Part shown: positions 8,192-13,995 of the stretch, piece by piece
Position numbering within the stretch: position 1 is the first letter of the stretch
How the letters are laid out: the number at the start of each line of letters is the position of its first letter
NCBI GenBank assembly: GCA_002419365.1
Contig: DIGA01000061.1
Coordinates: 1 to 15,218 of the forward strand
Source of the DNA: Mageeibacillus sp. UBA5734
GTDB lineage: Bacteria > Bacillota > Clostridia > Saccharofermentanales > UBA5734
Direction of reading: 5' to 3'
Length of the DNA stretch: 15,218 nucleotides
The notes under the pieces: model-generated
The model's input: the letters and a program-made list of their open reading frames with translations, nothing else
What the model was told of the DNA's origin: nothing
Database searches by the model: none
Made by a program: the position numbers and the translations under genes

Positions 8192-8734
8192 GTGAACGCC
8201 TATTGCCTGATGTGTCGTACCGGAAACGAACTCGACGTCATACGAATTGTGAGCAAATATGCGCCGGAGCTCACCGTTCTTTCGCCTACCCGGATCTTGC
8301 CTGAAAAAATATCTGGCCAATGGCGAGACCGTGAAAAGGCACTTTTGCCAGGGTATGTTTTTCTCTATACAGATCTGGATTTTCACCCATCCATTCGTCG
8401 AATGAGTCGTCATTTTTTCAAATACCTTTCCTATGAACTCGGATCACGACAGTTGTATGGCAATGACAAAGCTTATGCAGACTGGATTTACCAACACCAT
8501 GGGAAAATCCAGCCCAGTCGAATCTTGACAGAAGGTGACCGACTTCGCGTCATCGACGGCCCCTTGCAAGATCAAGTTGGAACGATCATCAAACTGGATA
8601 AGCACAAACGTCGAGTCTGGGTCAAAATCGAGTTTGATGGCCATCAACGCGTTATTTGTCTGGGGGCGCAGTTTGTTGATACCATCGATTCGATCGATTC
8701 ATCCGTAGTCGCGCGCTCGGACACCCAGGCATGA
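8192..8734 (+). CDS. loaP: NusG-family antiterminator, LoaP-like
   Basis: A 180-residue specialised NusG paralog. Such proteins bind RNA polymerase through the N-terminal NGN domain and promote read-through of terminators in particular long operons, often for polysaccharides or secondary metabolites. The NGN domain starts NAYCLMCRTGNE and includes LLPGYVFLYTDLD (about 51-63); the C-terminal KOW domain is EGDRLRVIDGPLQDQVGTII (about 114-133) with the following strand. I chose GTG 8192 because it starts the protein where NusG/LoaP proteins begin (M-N-x-Y) and AGGAG lies at 8175-8179, although the 12-nt spacing is long. In-frame alternatives are ATG 8138, inside a hairpin and without a ribosome site, and TTG 8099. 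The gene sits beside a GH32 fragment rather than a long operon, so its target is not evident. Less likely, it is the housekeeping NusG. Confidence 0.8.
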   Translation: MNAYCLMCRTGNELDVIRIVSKYAPELTVLSPTRILPEKISGQWRDREKALLPGYVFLYTDLDFHPSIRRMSRHFFKYLSYELGSRQLYGNDKAYADWIYQHHGKIQPSRILTEGDRLRVIDGPLQDQVGTIIKLDKHKRRVWVKIEFDGHQRVICLGAQFVDTIDSIDSSVVARSDTQA

Positions 8735-8744
8735 ACTGGGGGTA

Positions 8745-9425
8745 ATGGCACTCGACCGGGCCCAGCAAAGCGACCAGGGCGAATGGTACTGGGGTGGTTC
8801 GTTCTGCATTCCTCACGAAATTGCCGCGTCTGATGATGGTGAAATCACGGTCAAGATGCCCCAGGAAATCATAAATACATTTGATAAGCCTTTGACCTGG
8901 CAGTACCAGAATCTCCAAGGTTCATACACCCCCTATGGCGACCAATCTCTGGTGATTGAAGCTGTCGGTTCGATGGCTTGCGGATTCTTTGATGTCGCTG
9001 AACCCAGCTTTATGATGAGCTGCCAAGTTCGACCGATGGATTGCCGTGACTATTTTGGGTTGTTGCTGAAATCTGACGACGACGCCTCCAATTGTCTTCT
9101 TCTCAACTTCGAATCCGGTTTTCAACGGGTGTCGCTGCTGAACCTGCCGATGGGTGTCGATCCATTCTGGGAAGCCTCCTGCCAGTCGATTTTTGCACCC
9201 AAAGCGCCTGGCCCAGATGGACCACGTGTTGCAGAAAAACCCTTTACTTTTACCAGCGGCGATATCATCGATTTGAAGGTTGTGATCGATCGGGACATGG
9301 TCGAAATATTCATCGACGAACAGGTTGCCTTCACCTATCGTTCCTACGCCAAACCCACCCATGAAATTGGTCTGATCGTCCAGGACGGTAAAGCCGAATT
9401 CTACAACATCCAGTTCAACCAGTAG
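8745..9425 (+). pseudogene. GH32 (beta-fructosidase-type) C-terminal fragment
   Basis: The 226-codon frame resembles the C-terminal half of GH32 enzymes, which hydrolyse fructosyl linkages in sucrose, levan or inulin. The segment WYWGGSFCIPHEI plus a degenerate KMPQEI stretch resembles the join between the catalytic propeller and the beta-sandwich in one clostridial GH32 group. The end, VEIFIDEQVAFTYRSY and AEFYNIQFNQ, is typical of the C-terminal sandwich. The five-bladed N-terminal propeller with the catalytic Asp and Glu is missing, so the product cannot be an active hydrolase. The ATG is 10 bp after the loaP-like stop and its only G-rich stretch (GGGGG) is too close for a normal ribosome site. 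The open frame continues upstream to 8709, overlapping the end of loaP, as expected of a deletion or recombination scar. A separate lectin-like sandwich protein is possible but less likely. Confidence 0.6.
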
Positions 9426-9446
9426 TTTATCAATTCCCTCCTTCGC

Positions 9447-9478
9447 AAAAGGGCTGCCTGATTTGGCAGCCCTTTTGT
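9447..9478 (+). terminator. Terminator after the GH32 fragment
   Basis: A perfect 12-bp stem, AAAAGGGCTGCC (9447-9458) with GGCAGCCCTTTT (9465-9476), a 6-nt loop and a short T run. It lies 21 bp past the stop and is nearly symmetrical, so it may work in both directions. Confidence 0.9.
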
Positions 9479-9566
9479 GTTCGTAAAAAACAATAAGAAT
9501 ACAAAAGTTCGCGCAATCTGAGCACGCTCGAATGAGTGGAAAATCCAACTATGATACCCGTTGTGA

Positions 9567-9986
9567 TTCAGGAACCCAAGGGGAATATGGATTATTCAGA
9601 TTCTTAAATCCTGTCATTCAAATCAGGGCTTAGTCGATCAACTGGAGTATGAAGGCTTTTCTCGGGCCGAAGCTGTCTACGGCGTTGACAACTGCGGCGC
9701 AGATTGGAATGAACAAGCCTATCAGAAGGCCTTATCCTATCTGGATTTCACATCATTTTCCAAAGAAGGTCTGATCGAACAGCTGGAATTCGAAGGCTTT
9801 ACCAATGAGCAGGCAGTCTTCGGTGCTGAAAAATGCAACATGGACCTGGGCGGCCAAGCACTTGAGAAAGCGCGATCCTACCTCGATTTCTCAGCTTTCT
9901 CCTACACCGGACTGATCGAACAATTGGAATTTGAAGGATTTTCGCACGCCCAGGCCGTCTATGGCGCGGATGCCGTCGGCTATTGA
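9567..9986 (+). pseudogene. Ltp-type repeat protein remnant (PF07553-like)
   Basis: This frame has no start codon in its first part but is open from 9567 to the TGA at 9984-9986. It encodes two complete 47-residue repeats and a partial third beginning at 9627, 9768 and 9909. Each starts GL(V/I)(D/E)QLE(Y/F)EGF, followed by a QAV(Y/F)G-like stretch and, in the full units, a YLDF-type end. This is the pattern of the host cell surface-exposed lipoprotein (Ltp) repeat, known from phage TP-J34, where Ltp blocks phage DNA injection, and common in Gram-positive surface proteins. No signal peptide or lipobox precedes it. An ATG at 9587 in another frame reads MDYSDS then stop, resembling a repeat end, so a small frameshift and stop may have broken the gene. 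The first in-frame ATG is inside repeat two. Confidence 0.6.
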
Positions 9987-10020
9987 GTTACCCGTCCGTC
10001 TGACCGAAAGGAAATCATCA

Positions 10021-10078
10021 GGGTCGTTTCCAGGAGACAGCGCCTGGCCCGACCGGATCAATCCCCGCTTGCGGGATT
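10021..10078 (+). other. Tandem stem-loops in an otherwise empty 374-bp gap
   Basis: Between the Ltp remnant and the antitoxin gene (9987-10360) I see no gene. It holds two adjacent hairpins: a two-part stem GGTCG/CGACC enclosing CCAGG/CCTGG (10022-10054), and AATCCC/GGGATT (10060-10065 with 10073-10078). Neither is followed by a T run, so they do not look like terminators. The rest of the gap holds repeat copy 1 and the antitoxin promoter. I could not fold this into a tRNA or a recognised riboswitch. Confidence 0.3.
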
Positions 10079-10172
10079 AGCCGTTAGACTTCAAGCGTCT
10101 CTATTTGCTTTTTCTAAGCGTTTACTTAATTGCGGGCGTCGCTTAAGTTCCCCCTCTATCAAGGGTTGAGAG

Positions 10173-10261
10173 GGTGCCAGGCGACCCTGCCGGAAATTAA
10201 TCGGTTTTGGACAGCAAGTGGCTGGTATGATAAACAATTTCCAGTGGCGTGACGTGGCACC
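10173..10261 (+). repeat. 89-bp hairpin repeat, copy 1
   Basis: Begins GGTGCCA and ends TGGCACC, a perfect 7-bp terminal inverted repeat, with an internal GGAAATT/AATTTCC inverted pair. Its length equals copies 2 and 3 exactly. It is the most diverged of the full copies and is purely intergenic, 20 bp upstream of the proposed antitoxin -35. Confidence 0.75.
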
Positions 10262-10280
10262 ATACAAAGAAACAAAGAAA

Positions 10281-10309
10281 TTGAACTTACCAAGCATCTT
10301 TGATAAAGT
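10281..10309 (+). promoter_or_regulatory. Putative promoter of the toxin-antitoxin pair
   Basis: TTGAAC (10281-10286) and the extended -10 TG-A-TAAAGT (10301-10309) are separated by 17 bp. The -10 ends 51 bp before the antitoxin ATG. Toxin-antitoxin promoters are usually repressed by the antitoxin or complex; no clear operator dyad was found. Confidence 0.4.
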
Positions 10310-10360
10310 AGATTTTAAGAGCATTCATTTTTGTTATTCAAAGAGACTAGGAGTGATTGT

Positions 10361-10825
10361 ATGCCAAGTGTTGCAAATAGGAAACCAGATTCAAAAAATA
10401 CAAAACGCGAGCAATCACCTGTGGCGATTTCAGGGCGAAAAAGAAGCCCGGCCCATTCAGTACAGCCTGAACCATCCGCACATGAGAGCCGTATCATCAA
10501 CGTTTCGCAGAAACGTCAAATTACATTGCCACTCAAGTACTATCAGGCGTTAGGATTGGGTGATCAGGTTGAATGTTCATTTGAAGATGGTGCAATCATC
10601 ATCCGCCCGATCTCCAAAGATGGTGGTGAGTTTTCGGTTGAAATCCTGAAAGACCTTGTCGCGCAAGGCTTGTCAGGTGATGAACTGATCGCCAAGTTCA
10701 CACAGCAGAGCCAAAAGATCAAAACAGCGATAGGTCAGATGCTAAAAGATGCGGATGATCTGGCCATTGGCGAGAGCAAATCGGCAAGTGTTGAAGACAT
10801 TTTTGGTGATGCTGAAGATGTATGA
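10361..10825 (+). CDS. AbrB-family antitoxin
   Basis: A 154-residue protein with a swapped-hairpin AbrB/MazE-type DNA-binding domain at about 44-90, recognisable from RIINVSQKRQITLPLKYYQA, then LGLGDQVECSFEDGAIIIRP. The C-terminal part (about 96-154) is acidic and mostly helical, the usual toxin-binding region. Residues 1-43 form a basic, Pro/Ser-rich extension that is longer than in most AbrB antitoxins and probably disordered. AGGAG (10349-10353) lies 7 nt before the ATG, which rules out the earlier in-frame TTG at 10331. The stop overlaps the start of the toxin gene by 8 bp, so translation is probably coupled. It should neutralise the downstream toxin and repress the shared promoter. Codon use is AT-richer than in the left half of the window, suggesting a transferred cassette. 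Confidence 0.85.
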   Translation: MPSVANRKPDSKNTKREQSPVAISGRKRSPAHSVQPEPSAHESRIINVSQKRQITLPLKYYQALGLGDQVECSFEDGAIIIRPISKDGGEFSVEILKDLVAQGLSGDELIAKFTQQSQKIKTAIGQMLKDADDLAIGESKSASVEDIFGDAEDV

Positions 10826-11129
10826 GATCAAATTTCTACCTGCTGCTGAAAAGTACTTAAAAAAAATTAAAGAAAAACAGCTGAAAACTGCCTATTTAAA
10901 GGCTATTGAAGTTATTCGCCAAAATCCGTATGCAGGTGAGATGAAACGCGGAGATCTCGCAGGGATTTATGGTTACGATGTTAGGTATGCTGGTGTGAAC
11001 TATGAGATCGCATACACGATTTATGAACAAAACAATAAACTTGTTGTCGTATTACTAGCTGGAACAAGAGAAAATTTCTATGAACAATTGAAACGCTACA
11101 TAGGTACGACGACTCCTGAGGGGAAATAA
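10818..11129 (+). CDS. RelE/ParE-family toxin
   Basis: A 103-residue type II toxin. Proteins of this fold are usually ribosome-dependent mRNA endonucleases (RelE) or gyrase poisons (ParE). Visible features are the basic helical N-terminus FLPAAEKYLKKIKEKQLK, the strand region YGYDVRYAGVNYEIAYTIYE and the family ending GTRENFYEQLKRYI. The start is ATG 10818, overlapping the antitoxin stop by 8 bp; the longer frame from 10749 only shadows antitoxin codons. The last eight codons (GTTTPEGK) and the TAA lie in a partial copy of the 89-bp repeat, so the natural end was probably near Ile95. Which target it attacks cannot be told from sequence. Confidence 0.85.
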   Translation: MYEIKFLPAAEKYLKKIKEKQLKTAYLKAIEVIRQNPYAGEMKRGDLAGIYGYDVRYAGVNYEIAYTIYEQNNKLVVVLLAGTRENFYEQLKRYIGTTTPEGK

Positions 11130-11135
11130 GCCGGA
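11103..11135 (+). repeat. Partial copy of the 89-bp repeat (left end)
   Basis: Ungapped alignment with the left end of copy 3 gives 25 of 33 matches, and with copy 2 gives 23 of 33. It supplies the last eight codons and the TAA of the toxin gene in the same phase as copy 2 does for the YdeI-like gene. The right half is missing; the DUF1848 gene starts 10 bp later. Confidence 0.55.
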
Positions 11136-11144
11136 CGTGAAGCA

Positions 11145-12089
11145 ATGATTCTAAGCATCAGTCGCAGAACTGATATTCCCGCATTCTACCCGGATTGGCT
11201 GATGAACCGCTTCAGGGAAGGCTTTGCCCTGGTCAGAAATCCGATGAATCATCATGGGGTGAGCAGAATCAGCCTGTCCCCGGACGTGGTGGACTGCATC
11301 GTCTTCTGGACCAAAAATCCGGCGCCCCTGCTGCCTTTCCTGGACCAGATTGCCCAGACGTATCCCTTCTATTTCCAGTTCACATTGAATGCCTATGGAA
11401 CAGATCTGGAGCCCAACCTCCCGGCACTCAGCGAACGGCTGCGTACGTTCAGGCAACTGTCCAGAACAATCGGCAAGGAGAGGGTCATCTGGCGTTATGA
11501 CCCCGTCATGCTGACCGAGCGGTATTCCGTGGCATGGCACATGCGAACCTTTGCCAGCCTGGCCGACCAGCTGGCGGGCCATGCGAACTGCTGCATTTTC
11601 AGCTTGGTGGATCCCTGCGCCAAAGTGAAAAAGAACCTGGAGATTCACAGGGTCGCGCCGATCAGCCCAGCTGAAATCGACAGGCTGGCGAGAGCATTTT
11701 CGGTCAGTGCCCATGCCCACGGCATGGCGTTGAAAACCTGTGCCGAAGCCGTTGACCTGGACGCCTACGGCATCGAACACGCATCCTGCATCGATCCGGT
11801 TCTGATATCCAAGCTCATCGGCTGTGACGTTCCAGCGCCGAAAGACCCCAACCAGCGCGACCTTTGCGGATGTATGGCAAGCATCGATCTGGGCCAATAC
11901 AACACCTGCCAGCATGGCTGCATCTATTGCTACGCCAACCATAGCCAGCCCAGCGTGCAAAAATCTGTGGCCGCCCATATCAGCACATCCCCTTTGCTGA
12001 TCGGCGCTATCGAGCCGTCCGACAAGATAACCGACCGGAAAGCACGTTCCCTGTGCGGTGATCGCGCCCCTAGGGGGGAAATGGGCTGA
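11145..12089 (+). CDS. DUF1848 family protein
   Basis: A 314-residue protein with the DUF1848 signature start MILSISRRTDIPAFYPDWLM and the segment IVFWTKNPAPLLPFL; the conserved part closes with LLIGAIEPSDKITDRK. The function of DUF1848 is unknown. A Cys cluster near the end, Cys241, Cys243, Cys255, Cys259 and Cys262 (C-QHG-C-IY-C), has the CX3CX2C spacing that binds a 4Fe-4S cluster in radical-SAM enzymes, but here it lies C-terminal rather than N-terminal. The start matches the family although no good ribosome site precedes it, and the gene begins 15 bp after the toxin stop, so it may be read through from the toxin-antitoxin promoter. The last residues (about 305-314) run beyond the conserved part. 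An iron-sulfur or metal-binding enzyme is likely; the reaction is unknown. Confidence 0.85.
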   Translation: MILSISRRTDIPAFYPDWLMNRFREGFALVRNPMNHHGVSRISLSPDVVDCIVFWTKNPAPLLPFLDQIAQTYPFYFQFTLNAYGTDLEPNLPALSERLRTFRQLSRTIGKERVIWRYDPVMLTERYSVAWHMRTFASLADQLAGHANCCIFSLVDPCAKVKKNLEIHRVAPISPAEIDRLARAFSVSAHAHGMALKTCAEAVDLDAYGIEHASCIDPVLISKLIGCDVPAPKDPNQRDLCGCMASIDLGQYNTCQHGCIYCYANHSQPSVQKSVAAHISTSPLLIGAIEPSDKITDRKARSLCGDRAPRGEMG

Positions 12090-12132
12090 GGAGGGGTGGC
12101 AAGTGGCTGAACAAGGTTCGGGGAGGAGACAG

Positions 12133-12726
12133 ATGGACCCTGCAAAAACGCTTTATACCAGTGAAAGGGTGAAGTGGCGGGAATGGCTGGCTGAGAATTT
12201 CGAACACGAAAAGGAAATCTGGTTCGTATTTCCCAAGAAAGCGTCAGGCGAGCCAGGCCTTTCCTATAACGACGCTGTGGAAGAGGCACTCTGTTTCGGC
12301 TGGATCGATAGCACTATCAAGGAATTGGATTCATTACACCGAATTCAGCGGTTTTCGCCCAGAAGAAAGGGCAGCGGATATTCCAGGGCCAATATTGAAC
12401 GGCTGCTATGGCTTGAAAGACAGGGGTTGATTCACCCGAAAGTCAGAGAGACCCTTCTCGATATCATCAGAGCACCCTACGAATTTCCTGCTGACATTCT
12501 CGAGGCCATCAGGCATGAAAAAACGGCCTGTGAGAACTATGAAAAGTTTCCGGAAGCCTACAAAAGGATCCGGATTGCCTATATTGATGCAGCAAGGCAG
12601 CGTCCTCTTGAGTTCAAAAAACGTCTGGAGAACTTTATCAGGAAAACAAAGGAAAACAAACTGATTGGATATGGCGGAATCGACAAATACTATTCGGAGG
12701 GTGCCACGACACAGGACCGGCAATAA
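12133..12726 (+). CDS. YdeI/OmpD-associated family protein
   Basis: A 197-residue protein of the YdeI/OmpD-associated family, sometimes labelled bacteriocin-protection; its biochemical role is not established. Family hallmarks are EALCFGWIDSTIKELD and HRIQRFSPRRKGSGYSRANI, then a helical C-terminal region ending NKLIGYGGIDKYY. The start is ATG 12133, preceded by GGAGGAG (12122-12128) at 4 nt; the earlier in-frame ATG at 12058 lies inside the DUF1848 gene and is not needed. The gap to DUF1848 is 43 bp on the same strand, so the two may share a transcript. The conserved domain ends just before the gene runs into repeat copy 2, which supplies the tail GATTQDRQ and the TAA. Confidence 0.85.
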   Translation: MDPAKTLYTSERVKWREWLAENFEHEKEIWFVFPKKASGEPGLSYNDAVEEALCFGWIDSTIKELDSLHRIQRFSPRRKGSGYSRANIERLLWLERQGLIHPKVRETLLDIIRAPYEFPADILEAIRHEKTACENYEKFPEAYKRIRIAYIDAARQRPLEFKKRLENFIRKTKENKLIGYGGIDKYYSEGATTQDRQ

Positions 12727-12788
12727 GTCGGGAAGGTGCGGCATATGGCTAGGGTGGTGGTCAATTTCCGGAGCGGTGACCTGGCACC
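12700..12788 (+). repeat. 89-bp hairpin repeat, copy 2
   Basis: GGTGCCA (12700-12706) and TGGCACC (12782-12788) form perfect 7-bp terminal inverted repeats, with CGG-AAT/AATTTCCG-type internal complementarity. It shares long blocks with copy 3, including GTGCCACGACAC, AGTCGGGAA, TCAATTTCCGG and GCGGTGACCTGGC. Its left end encodes the last eight residues and the stop of the YdeI-like gene. Confidence 0.85.
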
Positions 12789-12989
12789 TCTATCCCCATT
12801 CGAATTTTCTGGAGGTTTGAGGGTGAAATGGATCAATTTACACTTGGCAAATGTCAGTTGGTTTGATAGAACGTATATGCAGGCTATTCCTTCATCTTAT
12901 TTGAATTTTGCTTTATGACTGTGACAAAACCAGTAAGTGTCAAGATCACCTAAAGCGATCGAGACTAGAAGCAGAACAGAGGAAGATGA

Positions 12990-13535
12990 ATGGAACAAAA
13001 AAAGAGTAGGGCTGAAAACTATTTTGATCGGATCAAAAAATTACTTAGCTCAGGCATAATCGAAACTCCACCAAATTTAGACAAACGATTTTTCAGAGTC
13101 AGGATCAACCAAAATCGAGAAATTCTTGGCTGGGATTTAATTCAGACTGATTTTCAATTCTCAACTCTTTCTGATCAGTCTGGGGCAAAGTTGAAAGCGA
13201 CTGAAAATGTTGGATGTCATCAGTCTGGCGACAATTTAACTTGGCAATCTTTTTCGTTTCATTTCCAGCCAGCTCCTGATTCCCATTTGAGACCCTATCG
13301 ATTTGATAAAGAAATCAATCAAGAACCCCATGCCAATGCTGACTTTTCTGATCAGAGTAGGAACCATTTTTCTCAATCCGATCTTCAAATCAGATTTGAT
13401 GACATGAATCTATATTTGGCACTTCGTCTAGGCCAATACTACCAAAAATTTGGTTTGTATCCACTTGAAAATCATTCCGCAAAGGACTACAACCAGCTGC
13501 TCAACAAAAACAGGCAAGAAATATTTGGAAATTAA
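12990..13535 (+). CDS. Hypothetical protein, AT-rich gene
   Basis: I do not recognise this 181-residue protein. It starts with a basic helix (MEQKKSRAENYFDRIKKLLS), has a hydrophilic middle rich in Ser, Gln, Asn, His and Asp, and ends in an amphipathic segment with DDMNLYLALRLGQYYQKFG. There is no signal peptide, membrane segment or Cys motif, so it is probably cytoplasmic. AGAGGA (12978-12983) lies 6 nt before the ATG. Base composition is clearly AT-richer than the GC-rich left half, suggesting transfer. It converges with the small gene on the opposite strand, and the two could be a transferred pair. The 200 bp upstream, after repeat copy 2, contains no other gene I can support. Confidence 0.65.
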   Translation: MEQKKSRAENYFDRIKKLLSSGIIETPPNLDKRFFRVRINQNREILGWDLIQTDFQFSTLSDQSGAKLKATENVGCHQSGDNLTWQSFSFHFQPAPDSHLRPYRFDKEINQEPHANADFSDQSRNHFSQSDLQIRFDDMNLYLALRLGQYYQKFGLYPLENHSAKDYNQLLNKNRQEIFGN

Positions 13536-13561
13536 AAAAGCCTGGCAGTCAGCCAAGCTTT
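13536..13561 (-). terminator. Terminator between two convergent genes
   Basis: AAAGCCTGGC (13537-13546) and GCCAAGCTTT (13552-13561) form a 10-bp stem with one mismatch and a 5-nt loop. On the minus strand it is followed by a T run, so it best serves the minus-strand gene, whose stop codon it overlaps; it may also slow the + strand gene. Confidence 0.6.
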
Positions 13562-13856
13562 ACATGTTGGAGGCTATTGGGTTGTCGCTCAAATCCCAGT
13601 CTGATCCGCCAGCCCGTTTGAAAATCTCATAATTAAATAACCAGTCCTGCAGATTGTCAGATCCAATAACAGCAGATAATTGAGCGATTTCATCCGTTGT
13701 TGCATGCATATACTGTTGATAGAGATCACTGGACAAATAGTGATACTTCTGCTGATATGCTTTCAGTTGGGATTTCGAAAACGAGGGCTCGTCAACAACT
13801 TCAATAAAGTCAGAATAATGCTTGAGATCATCTAACAATAGATTCGCCACTGACAT
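13560..13856 (-). CDS. Small hypothetical acidic protein
   Basis: A 98-residue protein with no family I recognise. It is acidic, Tyr-rich and helical, with LLLDDLKHYSDFIEVVDEPS near the start and LQDWLFNYEIFKR towards the end. No signal peptide, membrane segment or Cys pair is visible. ATG at 13856 is preferred; GTG at 13859 is directly upstream. A G-rich run on the minus strand (13860-13865) could act as ribosome site but is close. The gene is AT-rich like its convergent neighbour at 12990-13535. Size and charge would suit an immunity or antitoxin-like role, but nothing in the sequence proves this. Confidence 0.55.
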   Translation of the reverse strand: MSVANLLLDDLKHYSDFIEVVDEPSFSKSQLKAYQQKYHYLSSDLYQQYMHATTDEIAQLSAVIGSDNLQDWLFNYEIFKRAGGSDWDLSDNPIASNM

Positions 13857-13906
13857 CACCCCCCTGTTTGGTCATTATAACGCTGCCAAGTCAGAATTGG
13901 AACACG

Positions 13907-13995
13907 GGTGCCACGACACCCGAGCGGAAATTAGTCGGGAAAGTGCGGCGAACGGCGCGTGTGCTGATCAATTTCCGGTGCGGTGACCTGGCGCC
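13907..13995 (+). repeat. 89-bp hairpin repeat, copy 3
   Basis: GGTGCCA (13907-13913) pairs with TGGCGCC (13989-13995), and CGGAAATT pairs with AATTTCCG inside, so the two halves can form a long imperfect hairpin. Its length matches copies 1 and 2. Read from its right end on the minus strand, it gives the methyltransferase gene its last eight whole codons and its TGA. Confidence 0.85.

Noticed and set aside
10021..10140. tRNA or integron attC site
   Set aside because: No cloverleaf with anticodon and T-arm could be formed, and the short GTTAGAC-like match lacks a properly paired partner.
10331..10360. TTG 10331 as start of the antitoxin
   Set aside because: ATG 10361 has a well-spaced AGGAG; the TTG has none.
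12736..12918. 60-codon + strand frame after the YdeI-like gene
   Set aside because: It starts inside repeat copy 2, has no ribosome site and no recognisable features.
10173..13995. CRISPR array as explanation of the repeated 89-bp units
   Set aside because: The units are kilobases apart, palindromic over their whole length, without regular spacers, and no cas genes are present.
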